This document shows positions 16,239-25,719 of a stretch of 64,000 nt of DNA, in pieces; within the stretch, counting starts at the first letter, position 1; the number at the start of each line of letters is the position of its first letter. The position numbers and the translations under genes are program-made. This DNA comes from an uncultured Oscillospiraceae bacterium (GTDB taxonomy: Bacteria > Bacillota > Clostridia > Oscillospirales > Oscillospiraceae): the NCBI GenBank assembly GCA_944385415.1, contig CALWXC010000005.1, positions 84,751 to 148,750 on the forward strand, given 5' to 3'. The notes under the pieces are model-generated. The model was given only the letters and a program-made list of their open reading frames with translations. It ran no database searches and was not told the DNA's origin.

Positions 16239-17213
16239 ATGTCTACGATCAAGGACATCGCCCGGGAGACAGGACTCTCTCTGGCGACGATCTCAAAATA
16301 TCTCAACGGCGGACACGTCCTGGACCAGAATCGGGAGCGGATCGAAGCGGCCATTACCAAGCTGGACTACAAGGTCAATTACTTTGCCCGGGGTCTCAAG
16401 ACCAACCGGTCCATGACCGTCGGCGTCCTGCTGCCCACCATTTCCAGCCCCTTTTTCGGCCGGGTGGTGGCGGCCATGGATGGACGGCTGCGCCAGTGCG
16501 GCTACCATTCCATTGTGTGCAGCTACGATTTCGACCCCCAGCTGGAACAGGAGCAGCTGCGGCTGCTGGTGAATATCAATGTGGACGCCATTGTGTTCGT
16601 CCCCCAGCAGATCGATGCCGAGACCCTGACATCCATTGTGCAGAACGTGCCGGTGGTGCTGGTGGACCGGGCCATTCCCGACTATCGCTGTGACGCCGTG
16701 GTGGCTGACAGCCTCAACGCCATTTACAGCGCCATGGAGGCCTTGTTCCGCAAGCAGCACAGCCGCATCGGTCTCATCGTGGGTCCCCAGGACATCTCCA
16801 CGGCCCGGGAACGGCTCATCGGCTATCGCCGGGTCCATGAGGACTACCACATCCCCGTGGACGAGGAACTGATCCAGGTGGGCAACTACGATCTGGAGTC
16901 CGGTTACCGGCTGTTCAACGCCCTGATGGACCTGACGCAGCCGCCCTCCGCCGTCTGCGTCACCAACTACGACATGACGGTGGGCGCCATCACCGCCGCC
17001 CATGAGCGGGGCATCGCCCTGCCGGAGCAGGTGGATTTTATCGGCTTTGACAACATAGACCTGTGTCAGGTGGTGACGCCGCCCCTGCCCTTCGTGGAAC
17101 AGCCCATGGATGAGATGGGACGGGAGGCCGCCCGCATTGTGCTGCAGCGCCTCGACGGCGGCAAGGAGCCGCCCCAGCTGCTGCGGCTCAAGTCCAAGCT
17201 GAGCCATGTCTGA
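16239..17213 (+). CDS. LacI-family regulator of the fucose locus
   Basis: LacI/GalR-type regulator, 324 residues. The HTH is STIKDIARETGLSLATISKY (2-21) with the hinge region after it, then a sugar-binding-protein-like effector domain (FIGFDNIDL near residue 268). I chose the ATG at 16239 because it gives the standard MSTIKDIA start with GGAGG 5 bases upstream. The ATG at 16227 overlaps that site. The fucose isomerase gene begins 53 bases downstream, so L-fucose or a related deoxysugar is the likely inducer. Confidence 0.9.
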   Translation: MSTIKDIARETGLSLATISKYLNGGHVLDQNRERIEAAITKLDYKVNYFARGLKTNRSMTVGVLLPTISSPFFGRVVAAMDGRLRQCGYHSIVCSYDFDPQLEQEQLRLLVNINVDAIVFVPQQIDAETLTSIVQNVPVVLVDRAIPDYRCDAVVADSLNAIYSAMEALFRKQHSRIGLIVGPQDISTARERLIGYRRVHEDYHIPVDEELIQVGNYDLESGYRLFNALMDLTQPPSAVCVTNYDMTVGAITAAHERGIALPEQVDFIGFDNIDLCQVVTPPLPFVEQPMDEMGREAARIVLQRLDGGKEPPQLLRLKSKLSHV

Positions 17214-17266
17214 TTATTTTTGCAAGTCCCAATTCACGGTAGTATTTGAAAGGAGCACTGCTTATC

Positions 17267-19072
17267 ATGAATCGTTTTGAAATGGATATGCCCAAGATTG
17301 GTATTCGTCCCATTGTCGACGGCCGCCGCGGCCCCATGAAGCTGCGCGAAAGCCTGGAGCCCCAGGTCATGGCCATGGCCCAGGCCGCCAAGAAGCTGTT
17401 TGAGGAGAACCTGTGCTACTCCAACGGCCAGCCGGTTCAGGTGGTCATCGCTGACTCTACCATTGGCCGCGTTCCGGAGTCCGCTGCCTGCGCCGACAAG
17501 TTCAAGCGGGAAAATGTGGCCGTCACCCTGTCCGTGACCCCCTGCTGGTGCTACGGTTCCGAGACCATGGACATGGACCCCATGACCATCAAGGGCGTCT
17601 GGGGATTCAACGGCACCGAGCGTCCCGGCGCGGTGTATCTGGCTTCCGTACTGGCCACCCACGCTCAGAAGGGCCTGCCGGCCTTCGGCATTTACGGCCA
17701 TGAGGTCCAGAATGTGGACGAGGTCACCGACATCCCCGAGGACGTGAAGGTAAAGCTGCTGCGCTTTGGCCGTGCCGCTCTGGCTGTGGCTTCCATGCGC
17801 GGCAAGAGCTACCTGCAGATCGGCTCCATGTGCATGGGCATCGGCGGCTCCATCATCGACCAGCAGTTCATGGAGGAATACCTGGGCCTGCGTGTGGAGT
17901 CCGTGGACGAGGTGGAAATCCTGCGCCGCATGGAGGAAGGCATCTACAACAAGGAAGAGTACGAAAAGGCTCTGGCCTGGACCAAGGAGCACTGCAAGGA
18001 AGGCCGCGACGATAACCCCGACTTCGTCCGCTTTACCCGGGAGCAGAAGGATAAGCAGTGGGAGTTCACCATCAAGATGTACTGCATCATCAAGGACCTG
18101 ATGCGCGGCAACCCCAACCTGCCCGAGGGCTTTGAAGAGGAGATGGCGGGCCACAATGCCATCGCCGCCGGCTTCCAGGGTCAGCGTCAGTGGACCGACC
18201 ATTGGCCCAACTGCGACTATCCCGAGGCTGTGCTCAACTCCTCCTTTGACTTCGAGGGCAAAAAGGAGCCCATGATTCTGGCCACCGAAAACGACGTCCT
18301 CAACGGTCTGGGCATGCTGTTCATGAAGCAGCTGACCAACCGCGCCCAGATTTTTGCCGATGTGCGTACCTTCTGGTCTCCCGAGGCCACCAAGCGTGCC
18401 GCCGGTTACGACCTGGAGGGCAAGGCCAAGGAGAACGGCGGTATCATTCACCTGATCAACTCCGGCGCCGCCTGCCTGGACGCCTGCGGCGAGTGCAGAG
18501 ACGAGAACGGCAACGCCATCATGAAGAAGTGGTGGGAAGTCACCGACGAGGACATCAAGAAGATGACCGACGCCACCGTGTGGTGTGAGGCCGGCTTTGA
18601 CAACTTCCGCGGCGGCGGATTCTCCAGCCACTATGTCACCCGTGCCGAAATGCCTGTGACCATGATCCGTCTGAATCTGGTCAAGGGTCTGGGCCCGGTG
18701 CTGCAGATTGCCGAGGGCTGGACCGTGCAGCTGCCCGACGAGGTCACCGATACCCTGATGGAGCGCACCAACCCCACCTGGCCCTGCACCTGGTTCACGC
18801 CTCGCTGCGACGGTGTGGAGGGCAGCCCCTTCTGCACCGCGTATGACGTCATGAACAACTGGGGCGCAAACCACGGCGCCATCTCCTACGGCCACATCGG
18901 CGCGGACCTGATCACCATGTGCTCCATGCTGCGGATTCCCGTCTGCATGCACAACGTGCCCGAGAAGGACATCTTCCGTCCCGCTGCCTGGAATGCCTTC
19001 GGCATGGACAAAGAGGGCCAGGATTACCGTGCCTGCGCCGCCTACGGCCCCACGTACCGCAACATTCGCTGA
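17267..19072 (+). CDS. fucI: L-fucose isomerase
   Basis: Converts L-fucose to L-fuculose (and D-arabinose to D-ribulose) using manganese. The protein has 601 residues, close to the 591 of the E. coli enzyme. It follows that protein segment by segment: [20 protein letters not shown] near the start, [40 protein letters not shown] and [14 protein letters not shown]. The Glu and Asp metal ligands lie in the regions that match. The ATG at 17267 follows GAAAGGAG. Fucose mutarotase follows 21 bases later. No fuculokinase or fuculose-1-phosphate aldolase lies in the window, so the rest of the pathway must be elsewhere. Confidence 0.95.
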   Translation: MNRFEMDMPKIGIRPIVDGRRGPMKLRESLEPQVMAMAQAAKKLFEENLCYSNGQPVQVVIADSTIGRVPESAACADKFKRENVAVTLSVTPCWCYGSETMDMDPMTIKGVWGFNGTERPGAVYLASVLATHAQKGLPAFGIYGHEVQNVDEVTDIPEDVKVKLLRFGRAALAVASMRGKSYLQIGSMCMGIGGSIIDQQFMEEYLGLRVESVDEVEILRRMEEGIYNKEEYEKALAWTKEHCKEGRDDNPDFVRFTREQKDKQWEFTIKMYCIIKDLMRGNPNLPEGFEEEMAGHNAIAAGFQGQRQWTDHWPNCDYPEAVLNSSFDFEGKKEPMILATENDVLNGLGMLFMKQLTNRAQIFADVRTFWSPEATKRAAGYDLEGKAKENGGIIHLINSGAACLDACGECRDENGNAIMKKWWEVTDEDIKKMTDATVWCEAGFDNFRGGGFSSHYVTRAEMPVTMIRLNLVKGLGPVLQIAEGWTVQLPDEVTDTLMERTNPTWPCTWFTPRCDGVEGSPFCTAYDVMNNWGANHGAISYGHIGADLITMCSMLRIPVCMHNVPEKDIFRPAAWNAFGMDKEGQDYRACAAYGPTYRNIR

Positions 19073-19093
19073 TCAAAGGAGTGTCCGTTTACC

Positions 19094-19540
19094 ATGCTGA
19101 ACAACGTTCCCAAGATTCTCTCCCCGGAACTGCTGAAAACCCTGTGCGAAATGGGTCACAGCGACGTCATCGTGCTGGGCGACGGCAATTTTCCCGGCGA
19201 CCGCTTCGCCCATGAGGGCAACTGCAAGTTCCTCCGCTGCGACGGCCACGGTGTGCCGGAGCTGTTGGACGCCATCCTGACCATGATCCCCCTGGACGCC
19301 TATGTGGAGCACCCGGTCCATCTGATGGAAACCGCCGAGTGTGACAAGGATTTGGAGATTCCCGTCTGGGACGAGTACAAGAAGATCGTGGCCAAGCATG
19401 ACGAGCGGGGCGAAAAGGCTTTCGGCTCCTATGAGCGCTTCGAGTTCTACGAGCAGGCCAAGAAGTCCTACTGCATCGTGCAGACCGGCGAGGAGGCCAT
19501 CTACGCCAATATCATGCTGCAAAAGGGCGTTATCAAGTAA
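19094..19540 (+). CDS. fucU: L-fucose mutarotase (RbsD/FucU family)
   Basis: Interconverts the anomers of L-fucose for the isomerase. The protein has 148 residues of the RbsD/FucU fold. SPELLKTLCEMGHSDVIVLGDGNFPG near the start and KSYCIVQTGEEAIYANIMLQKGV at the end match FucU, including the His, Asp and Tyr residues of the active site. It follows fucI immediately and precedes a terminator, so it closes the operon. Confidence 0.92.
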   Translation: MLNNVPKILSPELLKTLCEMGHSDVIVLGDGNFPGDRFAHEGNCKFLRCDGHGVPELLDAILTMIPLDAYVEHPVHLMETAECDKDLEIPVWDEYKKIVAKHDERGEKAFGSYERFEFYEQAKKSYCIVQTGEEAIYANIMLQKGVIK

Positions 19541-19551
19541 AAATATCCATA

Positions 19552-19591
19552 AAAAAAGCCTGCGAAAACTGGTGGTTTTCGCGGGCTTTTT
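19552..19591 (+). terminator. Terminator after fucU
   Basis: AAAGCCTGCGAAAAC pairs with GTTTTCGCGGGCTTT, ending in a T-run. The A-run on the left lets it also terminate the opposing MocR gene, whose stop is at 19597. Confidence 0.9.
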
Positions 19592-19596
19592 GCGGC

Positions 19597-20967
19597 TTAT
19601 TTCCAGGCCTCACACAGGGCGGCGGCCCCGTCCTGGAGCTGCCGGTCACTGAGGTCGGCAAAACCCAGCAGCACCTTGCCGTCATAGGGACACGGACCCA
19701 TAAAATAGGGGGAAATGGGATAGACCCGGACGCCGTGGTCCAACGCAAGCCGGCATAGTTCGGATTCCGTGCGGCCGGTTTTCGATTGCATTGTCAGATG
19801 GTGACCGGCGGCCTCACCGATGATACGCATGGTGTGTTCCAGCGGGGCCAGGGCTTCCACCAGCGCTTTGCGTTTGGCCCGGTAATAGACCCGCATCCGG
19901 TTCAGATGGGTCTCAAAGTGACCCCGTATAAGAAATTCCCGCAGGGCTAACTGTTCCATGGTGGATACCTGACAGGCAAACCCGCTGTATTCCTGCCGGT
20001 AGAGGGTCAGCAGCTGGGGCGGCAGCACCAGATAGGCCAGACGCAGCGCCGGAGCCACGCTGCGGGAAAAGGTACCCAAATAAATGACCCGGTCGTTGGG
20101 GTCGATGCTTTGGAGTGACGGCATGGGCCGGGCGTCGTAGCGAAACTCCGAATCGTAGTCATCCTCTAAAATATAGCGGAATGTACCCTGTCCGGCCCAG
20201 TTCAGCAGCCGGGCCCGGCGGCCCATGGGCATGGACAGGCCCAGAGGGTACTGATGGGAGGGGGTGGTGTACAGCAGTACATGGTCCAGCTGTTCCAACG
20301 GCTCCACCATGACGCCCTGGCGGTCGATCTCCGCCGGGAGGACCCGGTGGCCCATCCGGGCAAACAGCCGGTAGCCCCGGTTATAGACGGGGTTTTCTAC
20401 GGCCATGGTGCAGTCATTGGGCAGAATGTAGCTGAGCATACTCAGCAGGGCGTCGGTACCGGCTCCCAGGACCACCTGTTCCACGGTGCAGCGGACGCCA
20501 CGGGCGGCGTACAGATAGTCGGCCACGGCCTGCCGAAGCCCTGGGTCTCCCTGGGCTTCGGTACGCCGGAGGGCGTCCGGCTCGCTGAGGGCGCCCCGGA
20601 GAAGACGCTGCCACACGGAAAAAGGAAACTTTTCTTTTGCCACGCCGCCGGGGTGAAACTCGATGACCGGAGGTTGGGACCGGGGCAGCGGGGCCGCCAC
20701 GGTCCGATGGGGCAGGGATAGATTCTGTACACTTTCAATGCCCAGCACGTAGTAGCCGCTGCGGGGCCGGGACTCCACAAAACCCTCCGATTGGAGCTGA
20801 CCATAAGCGCCGTCGATGGTGTTGATGCTGACTTGCAGTTCGTTGGCCAGGGCCCGTTTGGAGGGCAGCCGCGTCCCGGCGGCCAGCTGGCCGCTCTGGA
20901 TTTGTTCCCGCAGCTGGCGGTAAATGGACAGGTAGAGGGGACCGTCCTGGTCGGACAAGAGCAACAT
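19597..20967 (-). CDS. MocR-type GntR/aminotransferase-fold regulator
   Basis: Transcription factor with an N-terminal GntR winged helix (about residues 10-75, including LPSKRALANELQVSINTIDGAY) fused to a fold-type I aminotransferase domain, 456 residues in all. Regulators such as PdxR and GabR bind pyridoxal phosphate through a lysine in a GTFSK motif. Here the motif reads YLGTFSRSVAPALRLAY, so residue 302 is Arg (codon CGC, 20064-20062). The protein may therefore not form the usual internal aldimine. A Shine-Dalgarno AAAGGAAG precedes the ATG. No vitamin B6 or amino-acid gene is adjacent, so the target is unknown. Confidence 0.88.
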   Translation of the reverse strand: MLLLSDQDGPLYLSIYRQLREQIQSGQLAAGTRLPSKRALANELQVSINTIDGAYGQLQSEGFVESRPRSGYYVLGIESVQNLSLPHRTVAAPLPRSQPPVIEFHPGGVAKEKFPFSVWQRLLRGALSEPDALRRTEAQGDPGLRQAVADYLYAARGVRCTVEQVVLGAGTDALLSMLSYILPNDCTMAVENPVYNRGYRLFARMGHRVLPAEIDRQGVMVEPLEQLDHVLLYTTPSHQYPLGLSMPMGRRARLLNWAGQGTFRYILEDDYDSEFRYDARPMPSLQSIDPNDRVIYLGTFSRSVAPALRLAYLVLPPQLLTLYRQEYSGFACQVSTMEQLALREFLIRGHFETHLNRMRVYYRAKRKALVEALAPLEHTMRIIGEAAGHHLTMQSKTGRTESELCRLALDHGVRVYPISPYFMGPCPYDGKVLLGFADLSDRQLQDGAAALCEAWK

Positions 20968-20984
20968 ACACGTTCTTCCTTTCC

Positions 20985-21018
20985 AAAACGCGGGTGCCGA
21001 ACTTCATCGACACCCGCG
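20985..21018 (-). terminator. Terminator of the xpaC-telA-TPM operon
   Basis: CGCGGGTG pairs with CACCCGCG, and on the minus strand the stem is followed by TTTT. It lies just after the TPM gene stop and in front of the MocR ribosome binding site. Confidence 0.7.
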
Positions 21019-21035
21019 CTGCATCGGTATTGTCA

Positions 21036-22016
21036 TCAGCCGCCGAAGCCGCCGCCCCGGTCGCCGCCGTGAAACCCACCGCCGCCGAAGCCGCCGGAGT
21101 TTCCAAAGCCGCCGCCCCGGTCACCGCCGTCAAATCCGCCGCTGCCGAAGCCGCCGCCAAATCCTCCGCCGCCGCGGAAGGGCCGGTCGTCCCCGCTGCG
21201 GTTGTGGTTGTTATGGTGGTTGGGAGGGCGATGGCGTCCGGGCCTGCCATGGGGCGGACCAAAGGGACCACCAAAGCGGCCGGGGAAGAAAATAGTGGGG
21301 CCCCAAAAGATGGTGGGGCCGCTTCTGCGATGCCGCACCGTATTGTCAGAACCGCCGCCGGAATTGCCGCCCCGTCCGCCCCGGCCCAGGCTGGCTGCCG
21401 AAGCGACGGCAATGATTAGAATCAGCAGGGCCACAAAGCCGAAGGCCAGCAGAATCGGGGTGCCGCCGCTGTCCTCCTGCACCGTCAGGGTGGATTCGTA
21501 CCAGGAGTAAAGGTCCGGAAACAGATCCGTCAAAATCTCGTCGGCGTCTTCGGTGACGCTGCGGCCATCAAAACAGGCCGTCACAGTGGTGGTCAGCGTT
21601 TGGTCCACATAGGGGCCGATGTCGGCGCCGGGCTGCATATACCAGCGGCCCGAGGAAGCGTCCAGCAGCAGGACCATGTCCCGGCCGCTGAGATTGCCAC
21701 GGGCGGCCCAGTCCTTGGCTCGAGTCTGGAGGTCCGCGCCGCCGCTGTCCTCCGTGACCACGGCCACAATGCTGCCCCAGCCGTGGTCCAATGCACCCAT
21801 ATAAGATGCTACAAGTTGCTCTGTTTCATCGCTGAGCAGATCAGCCTCGTCGGCAATCCAGTCCAGGTAGCTGCTGTAATTGGTCTTGCCGTATTCTAAA
21901 TGCGTTTGGTCGGCCGCCGTCTCATTGGGTCTGGTCAAAAAGCCGTAAGCGCAACAGCCCACGATCACCACAGCCGTCAATATGATAGCAAAAATGCGGT
22001 TTTTCAGTAGTTTCAT
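21036..22016 (-). CDS. TPM-domain membrane protein with glycine-rich tail
   Basis: Membrane-attached protein of the TPM (YgcG/PsbP-like) type, 326 residues. An N-terminal membrane anchor (about 8-26) is followed by an extracytoplasmic TPM domain (about 45-170, with WGSIVAVVTEDSGGADL). A second membrane helix spans about 190-212. The tail is very rich in Gly, Arg and Phe, with repeated GGFGGG-type units. Proteins of this class often assist envelope or photosystem repair, but the role in Firmicutes is unclear. It lies 36 bases downstream of telA and is probably co-transcribed with telA and xpaC. Confidence 0.8.
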   Translation of the reverse strand: MKLLKNRIFAIILTAVVIVGCCAYGFLTRPNETAADQTHLEYGKTNYSSYLDWIADEADLLSDETEQLVASYMGALDHGWGSIVAVVTEDSGGADLQTRAKDWAARGNLSGRDMVLLLDASSGRWYMQPGADIGPYVDQTLTTTVTACFDGRSVTEDADEILTDLFPDLYSWYESTLTVQEDSGGTPILLAFGFVALLILIIAVASAASLGRGGRGGNSGGGSDNTVRHRRSGPTIFWGPTIFFPGRFGGPFGPPHGRPGRHRPPNHHNNHNRSGDDRPFRGGGGFGGGFGSGGFDGGDRGGGFGNSGGFGGGGFHGGDRGGGFGG

Positions 22017-22052
22017 GGGAATACCGTCCTAACTGTCACAGGGAAGAGGACC

Positions 22053-23189
22053 TCAGCCGCGGACCTCCAGCAGCTTTTGCTTCAGCTCGCCTTCAATGCG
22101 GCGCAGCTCGGCCTCGGCCTCCCGGCGCTTCTGTGCGCCCTCGGTTTGAATTTGCAGGACCTCGTCCAGGGTGGAGATCAGGCTTTGATTGGTGTGCTGC
22201 AGCGTCTCAATGTCCACCACGCCCCGCTCAGAAGCCCGGGCCGTCTCAATCGTGGCCATTTTCAGCTTGTCTGCGTTTTTCCGCAGGAGTTCGTTGGTCA
22301 TGTCGGTGACCTGCCGCTGGGCTTCCATGGCCTGCTGGGTGTGGTGGGTGCCCAGGGCCAGCACCATCTGGCTTTTCCACAGGGGAATGGTGTTGATGAT
22401 GGTGGTCTGAATCTTTTCGGTCATGATGGTGTTATTGTTTTGAATCATGCGGATCTGCGGGGCCATCTGAATGGAAATGACACGGGTCAGCTCCAGGTCA
22501 TGGAGCTTCTTCTCAAACCGCTGGCAGAGGTTGGCGTAATCGTTGGCCGCCTGGGCGTCTTCGGCGGAACCGCTGGCCTGGGCCTTTTGCTGCAGCTGGG
22601 CCAGGGTCGTGGTCCGCTCCTGCTGGAGCTTCTCCTTACCGGCCAGAATATACATGGTCAGCTGCTTGTAGTATTCCAGATTCTTCTGGTACATCTGGTC
22701 CAGAATAGCCACGTCTTTCATCAGGGTGATCTGGTGCTTTTCCAACTGGCCGGTGATCTTGTCCACATTGACGGCAGCTTTTTCATACTTGGCCTTCAAC
22801 ATCTCAATGCTGCGGCCCGCCTTGCGGAAAAAGCCGAAAAATCCCTTCTTTTCCTCTTCCTCGTCGGCGTCAAAGCCCCGGAGTTCCACCATCAGGGAGC
22901 TGATCATGTCGCCAACCTCGCCCAGGTCCTTGGTACGGACCGAAGACAGGGCGCTCTCGGAAAAATCGGTGACGTTTTTCTGGGCCGCCACGCCGTATTG
23001 CAGAATCTGGGCGGAGTTGGTCAGGTCAATCTGCTGGGCAAAGGTATGGACGGCTTCCTGTTCGGCGGCACTGAGCTTTTGCAGCTCGTCATCCGGCTGA
23101 GGCGCCGGAGCGGGCTCAGGCTTGGCACTCTCCTGGGGCTCTAGGGTAAGCTCAGGGGTCAGGGTCAACTGGGGAATTTTCTCATCCAT
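22053..23189 (-). CDS. telA: TelA-family toxic anion resistance protein
   Basis: Member of the TelA/KlaA family, named after tellurite-resistance loci but widely present in bacteria without a proven biochemical activity. The 378-residue protein is soluble. A Pro/Glu-rich N-terminus (residues 1-45) is followed by long predicted coiled-coil helices through the rest. LGTHHTQQAMEAQRQVTDMTNELLRKNA near residue 280 is typical of the family. It is paired with xpaC (gap of 6 bases), the usual neighbour in Firmicutes. Confidence 0.88.
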   Translation of the reverse strand: MDEKIPQLTLTPELTLEPQESAKPEPAPAPQPDDELQKLSAAEQEAVHTFAQQIDLTNSAQILQYGVAAQKNVTDFSESALSSVRTKDLGEVGDMISSLMVELRGFDADEEEEKKGFFGFFRKAGRSIEMLKAKYEKAAVNVDKITGQLEKHQITLMKDVAILDQMYQKNLEYYKQLTMYILAGKEKLQQERTTTLAQLQQKAQASGSAEDAQAANDYANLCQRFEKKLHDLELTRVISIQMAPQIRMIQNNNTIMTEKIQTTIINTIPLWKSQMVLALGTHHTQQAMEAQRQVTDMTNELLRKNADKLKMATIETARASERGVVDIETLQHTNQSLISTLDEVLQIQTEGAQKRREAEAELRRIEGELKQKLLEVRG

Positions 23190-23195
23190 GCTGCA

Positions 23196-23852
23196 TTACT
23201 CCTTCGTTGTGAAATCCTTGGTATCCCGCAGGCCCTGGGCCTGCAGCATCTGTTCCATGACGGTGATTTCTGCATTGATATCCACCACATCCTGGGCAAA
23301 CAGGCTGTCCAACTGCCGTGTAAAGGCTTCGCGGATGGTATAGAGCATTCCGGCAATGCGGCCCATGGCCTCCCGAATGTCTCCGGAGTCCAGCCCTTGG
23401 TTCTGGAGCGTTACATAGCGTTCCAGCAGCTCAATGGTGGTGGGCAGATAGTAGTTGAGAAACTGGCGGCAGCGCGGTACATGCTGCTTGTCCGCCTCCA
23501 GACGGGCGAAAATCTTGCGGGTCAGATCCTCCAGGGCCGACAGGTTTTTGGAGATATCCTCGTCGGGAATCTGCTCGTTGAGGCGGCGGATGGCGGCGAT
23601 GGACGCCCGGCCCTGCCGGATGACTTCGTCTAGCTCTTGGTCGCCGGTGTCCGGCTCCGGTTCCGGCGCCTCCACCTGGACGGTGGCACCGGGGAAGAAA
23701 ACCCGCATGAGGAAGTATCCGCCCACGGAGAGCGCGGCGCAGATTACCACATCCAAAAGGCGGTGAAGCCCCGTGGCCAGGGTATAGACCAGCCAGACGG
23801 CGGCAATGGTATAGATGGGAACCACCGACGGCTTGTGGACGGATTGCATCAT
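23196..23852 (-). CDS. XpaC-like membrane protein
   Basis: Resembles the XpaC family, annotated from Bacillus subtilis as a 5-bromo-4-chloroindolyl phosphate hydrolysis protein and normally encoded beside telA. About 218 residues with two membrane helices near the N-terminus (about 12-50), then a Pro/Glu linker and a helical cytoplasmic domain. Tandem ATG codons at 23852 and 23849, and an upstream GTG at 23858, all lack a strong ribosome binding site, so the exact start is uncertain. Confidence 0.75.
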   Translation of the reverse strand: MMQSVHKPSVVPIYTIAAVWLVYTLATGLHRLLDVVICAALSVGGYFLMRVFFPGATVQVEAPEPEPDTGDQELDEVIRQGRASIAAIRRLNEQIPDEDISKNLSALEDLTRKIFARLEADKQHVPRCRQFLNYYLPTTIELLERYVTLQNQGLDSGDIREAMGRIAGMLYTIREAFTRQLDSLFAQDVVDINAEITVMEQMLQAQGLRDTKDFTTKE

Positions 23853-23948
23853 AGACACACCAACTTTACTACAGGAATGCGGTTTCCCGGTGAAATGCTA
23901 TAGGTTCATCTTACCCATTTCGGGCCCTGGTGTCAACTGCATCTGTCG

Positions 23949-23977
23949 TTGACAGGGGAGAATGGGCGGGATATAAT
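23949..23977 (+). promoter_or_regulatory. Perfect consensus promoter upstream of rpe
   Basis: TTGACA (23949-23954), 17-base spacer, TATAAT (23972-23977). Transcription would start near 23984, giving a leader of about 160 bases. Confidence 0.85.
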
Positions 23978-23983
23978 GAACAC

Positions 23984-24143
23984 AATCCCATGGGGCCGTC
24001 CGATGGACGGCCCCTATCTGAAGCGGCCGGCAGGGCCTGCGCGGGAGTCGAGAGCCTACCTGCCATGGTGGCCGCATACTCAAGTTTATGATGGAACTCC
24101 CGCCATTGTGACACCATTCGATGTTTTTCTGGAGGTTCCACCT
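23984..24143 (+). other. Structured leader of the rpe transcript
   Basis: A perfect 10 bp hairpin, GGGGCCGTCC (23992-24001) with GGACGGCCCC (24005-24014), lies directly after the predicted start. A second potential stem pairs GGCAGG with CCTGCC farther on. I do not recognise a known riboswitch. It could be a regulatory leader or an inserted intergenic repeat, since a similar GGGGCCG/CGGCCCC stem occurs at 25933-25956. Confidence 0.4.
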
Positions 24144-24812
24144 ATGCAGTGTAAAGTCGCACCGTCCATTCTGTCGGCCAACTTCAACCGCCTGGGCCAA
24201 GACATCGCCCGGTGTCGGGAAACCGGCGCCGACTATCTCCACTTTGACGTCATGGACGGCATCTTTGTCCCCAATATTTCCTTTGGCCTGCCGGTGCTGG
24301 AGTCGGTCCGCAAGGAGACCGACATGGTGCTGGACGTCCACCTGATGATCGACCGGCCGGTCCGCTATGTGGAGCGGTTCTGCCAGGCCGGCGCTGACAT
24401 CGTCACGGTCCATGTGGAGGCCGACACGGAGGAGAACACCCGCAAGGCCCTGGAGCTGATTCGCGGCTGCGGCAAGCGGGCGGCCGTCAGCGTCAAGCCC
24501 AAAACCCCTGCCGAGGCCGTGCTGCCGTTCCTGGAGCTGTGCTCCATGGTGCTGGTTATGACCGTAGAGCCGGGGTTCGGCGGCCAATCGTTCATGGCCG
24601 ATATGATGCCCAAGGTTACGGCCATTCGGCGCTATATCACCGAGAAGGGGCTGGACTGTGAGGTGGAAGTGGACGGAGGCGTGGCGCTGGACACGGCCAA
24701 AACCTGCGCCGACGCCGGAGCCAATGTGCTGGTGGCCGGTAGCGCCTATTTCAAGGCTGCCGAACCGGCTGCCTTTGTGAAAGCCCTCCACGGCTTGGCG
24801 GTGCGCACATGA
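24144..24812 (+). CDS. rpe: Ribulose-phosphate 3-epimerase
   Basis: Interconverts ribulose 5-phosphate and xylulose 5-phosphate in the pentose phosphate pathway. It is a TIM-barrel enzyme of 222 residues. APSILSANF at the N-terminus holds the first Ser. The metal-binding His/Asp residues are in HFDVMDGIFVPN and DVHLMI, and the C-terminal phosphate loop is in VEVDGGVALDTA and VLVAGSAYF. The ATG at 24144 follows GGAGG and gives the standard start; the frame continuing up to 23949 is the leader. It overlaps the next gene by 4 bases. Confidence 0.93.
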   Translation: MQCKVAPSILSANFNRLGQDIARCRETGADYLHFDVMDGIFVPNISFGLPVLESVRKETDMVLDVHLMIDRPVRYVERFCQAGADIVTVHVEADTEENTRKALELIRGCGKRAAVSVKPKTPAEAVLPFLELCSMVLVMTVEPGFGGQSFMADMMPKVTAIRRYITEKGLDCEVEVDGGVALDTAKTCADAGANVLVAGSAYFKAAEPAAFVKALHGLAVRT

Positions 24813-25630
24813 GGGCCATGCACTACCGGGGGCTCAAGCAGGCGGCGCGGCGCTGTCTCCGGGACAGCCACACCCCGTATCGCCGTCTGACGCTGCTGTT
24901 TCTCCTGTGCTTCCTGGGGCTGTCGCTGATCTGTGATCTGATTTCCTTTTATCTGGAGCGCCGTTTGGCGCAGGAGACGGGCTTCGGCACCATCGCGCTG
25001 CAAAATCAGGCGGATTTATTCAATGTCGTGTCCATGGTGGGGCTCAGCGTTGTGGGCAGCCTGTGGAATGCGGGCTATAGCTGGTATGCCCTGCGCATCA
25101 GCCGGGGACAACCGGCGTCGTTTGGGGACTTCTTCCAGGGATTCCGGCTGGTGACCCGGGTCCTGGCGGTGATTGTGCTCCAGTCCATTTTCATTGCCGC
25201 CTGGTCCATGCTGTTTCTGCTGCCGGGCCTGGTGGCCATGTACCGCTATCGGATGGCGGTCTTTGCCGTGCTGGATGACCCGGACCTGGGACCGTTTCAG
25301 GCGTTGTCCTATTCTTCCAGACTGACCTACGGGCACAAAATGGAATTGCTGATGCTGGACCTGCGGTTCTTCTGGTACTACGGCACGCTGTTCCTGGTGC
25401 AGATGGTGATAGTAGCCTATAATTATGGTTTCCTGCCGGTGAGCACTTATACGGTCCGGGGCTACTGGACGGTATATATTCTCTATCAGGGCGTTATGCT
25501 GCTGGTTGAAACGCTGGCTCTGGCCTATGTGACGGCCACCCAGGCCCATGCGTTCAACTGGCTCCAGACTCTGGACCGGGACCGCATGGAGGATCTGCGC
25601 CGCAGCTACGGCGGCGGATATCCCATGTAA
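24809..25630 (+). CDS. DUF975-family membrane protein
   Basis: Integral membrane protein of 273 residues with about five to six hydrophobic segments (near 28-48, 75-95, 115-140, 190-210 and 225-245). The central stretch YRYRMAVFAVLDDPDLGPFQAL followed by a KMELLMLDLRF segment is the hallmark of DUF975 proteins, whose function is unknown. The start overlaps the rpe stop (ATGA), so the two are translated together, but no functional link is obvious. Confidence 0.8.
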   Translation: MRAMHYRGLKQAARRCLRDSHTPYRRLTLLFLLCFLGLSLICDLISFYLERRLAQETGFGTIALQNQADLFNVVSMVGLSVVGSLWNAGYSWYALRISRGQPASFGDFFQGFRLVTRVLAVIVLQSIFIAAWSMLFLLPGLVAMYRYRMAVFAVLDDPDLGPFQALSYSSRLTYGHKMELLMLDLRFFWYYGTLFLVQMVIVAYNYGFLPVSTYTVRGYWTVYILYQGVMLLVETLALAYVTATQAHAFNWLQTLDRDRMEDLRRSYGGGYPM

Positions 25631-25646
25631 ATGTGGATAAAACAAG

Positions 25647-25689
25647 AAAAGGGCTGTTGCAGAATGGTTTGATTCTGCAACAGCCCTTT
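25647..25689 (+). terminator. Terminator-like hairpin after the DUF975 gene
   Basis: AAAAGGGCTGTTGCAGAAT pairs with ATTCTGCAACAGCCCTTT across a 6-base loop. The T-run is short (TTT). Confidence 0.7.
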
Positions 25690-25719
25690 GGAGTATGATG
25701 GCGGTAATGAGGAAAAGAT

